From assembly GCA_016858145.1 (NCBI GenBank), contig JAEHOE010000165.1:124001-188000 (forward strand): a DNA stretch of 64,000 nt, written 5' to 3'. The notes under the pieces are model-generated. The model had not been told where the DNA came from. It did not search any database and saw nothing but the letters and a program-made list of their open reading frames with translations. Position numbers and translations under genes: made by a program. Shown piece after piece: positions 63,990-64,000 of this stretch (its first letter is position 1; each line of letters starts with the position of its first letter). This DNA is from Edaphochlamys debaryana. Lineage: Eukaryota; Chlorophyta; Chlorophyceae; Chlamydomonadales.

Positions 63990-64000
63990 GGCCCTACCGA

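Overview
The window is nuclear DNA of a green alga, most likely a volvocine (Chlamydomonas-like) species. It is very GC-rich, its genes are split by many short GT-AG introns with C/T-rich acceptors, the poly(A) signal TGTAA recurs behind several genes, and it contains a plastid ferredoxin-thioredoxin reductase subunit, an mTERF gene, a volvocine-style ankyrin gene and algal LINE remnants. The species cannot be named from the sequence alone. All multi-exon models below were built by hand; for each complete one the exon lengths sum to a multiple of three.

Layout. 6-5977 (+): a Raf-like MAPKKK kinase, cut by the left edge. 7218-8857: a decayed ankyrin-repeat gene. 10455-15816 (-): splicing factor SLU7 in 15 exons, with three duplicated exon-donor junctions. 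17270-18032 (+): ferredoxin-thioredoxin reductase catalytic chain, convergent with a tiny coiled-coil gene (18496-18113). 19126-20774 (+): an HMG box fused to a DPB3/POLE4-like histone fold. 20775-40737 is gene-poor. It holds minisatellites, palindrome arrays, C-rich blocks, two LINE remnants (27103-27740 and 36717-39290), an inverted-repeat element, and one secreted cysteine-rich gene with CBM14-like modules that has a premature stop. 42649-40738 (-): tRNA 2'-phosphotransferase, lying 73 nt behind a coiled-coil/PG-rich gene (45211-42723, -). 45617-46646 (+): PRKRIP1. 47836-51895 (+): an mTERF protein. 57975-54070 (-): mitochondrial succinyl-CoA ligase alpha. 58817 to beyond 63314 (+): asparaginyl-tRNA synthetase, running off the right edge.

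The most interesting signal is at the right end. Three tandem repeats in the last visible synthetase intron have the architecture of box C/D snoRNAs: C box, D box, closing stem, and a shared 13-nt match to a conserved 25S rRNA stretch. Other items worth attention are three stem-loops with a compensatory base change behind the long LINE ORF, the SLU7 junction duplications, a fold-back insertion that creates a stop codon, and the very tight TPT1 gene pair.

Functional grouping is loose. SLU7 and PRKRIP1 are spliceosomal; TPT1 and AsnRS act on tRNA; SCLA1, mTERF and FTR are organellar. Several pairs are divergent with short shared promoters (45211/45617, 57975/58817), which is typical of compact algal genomes.
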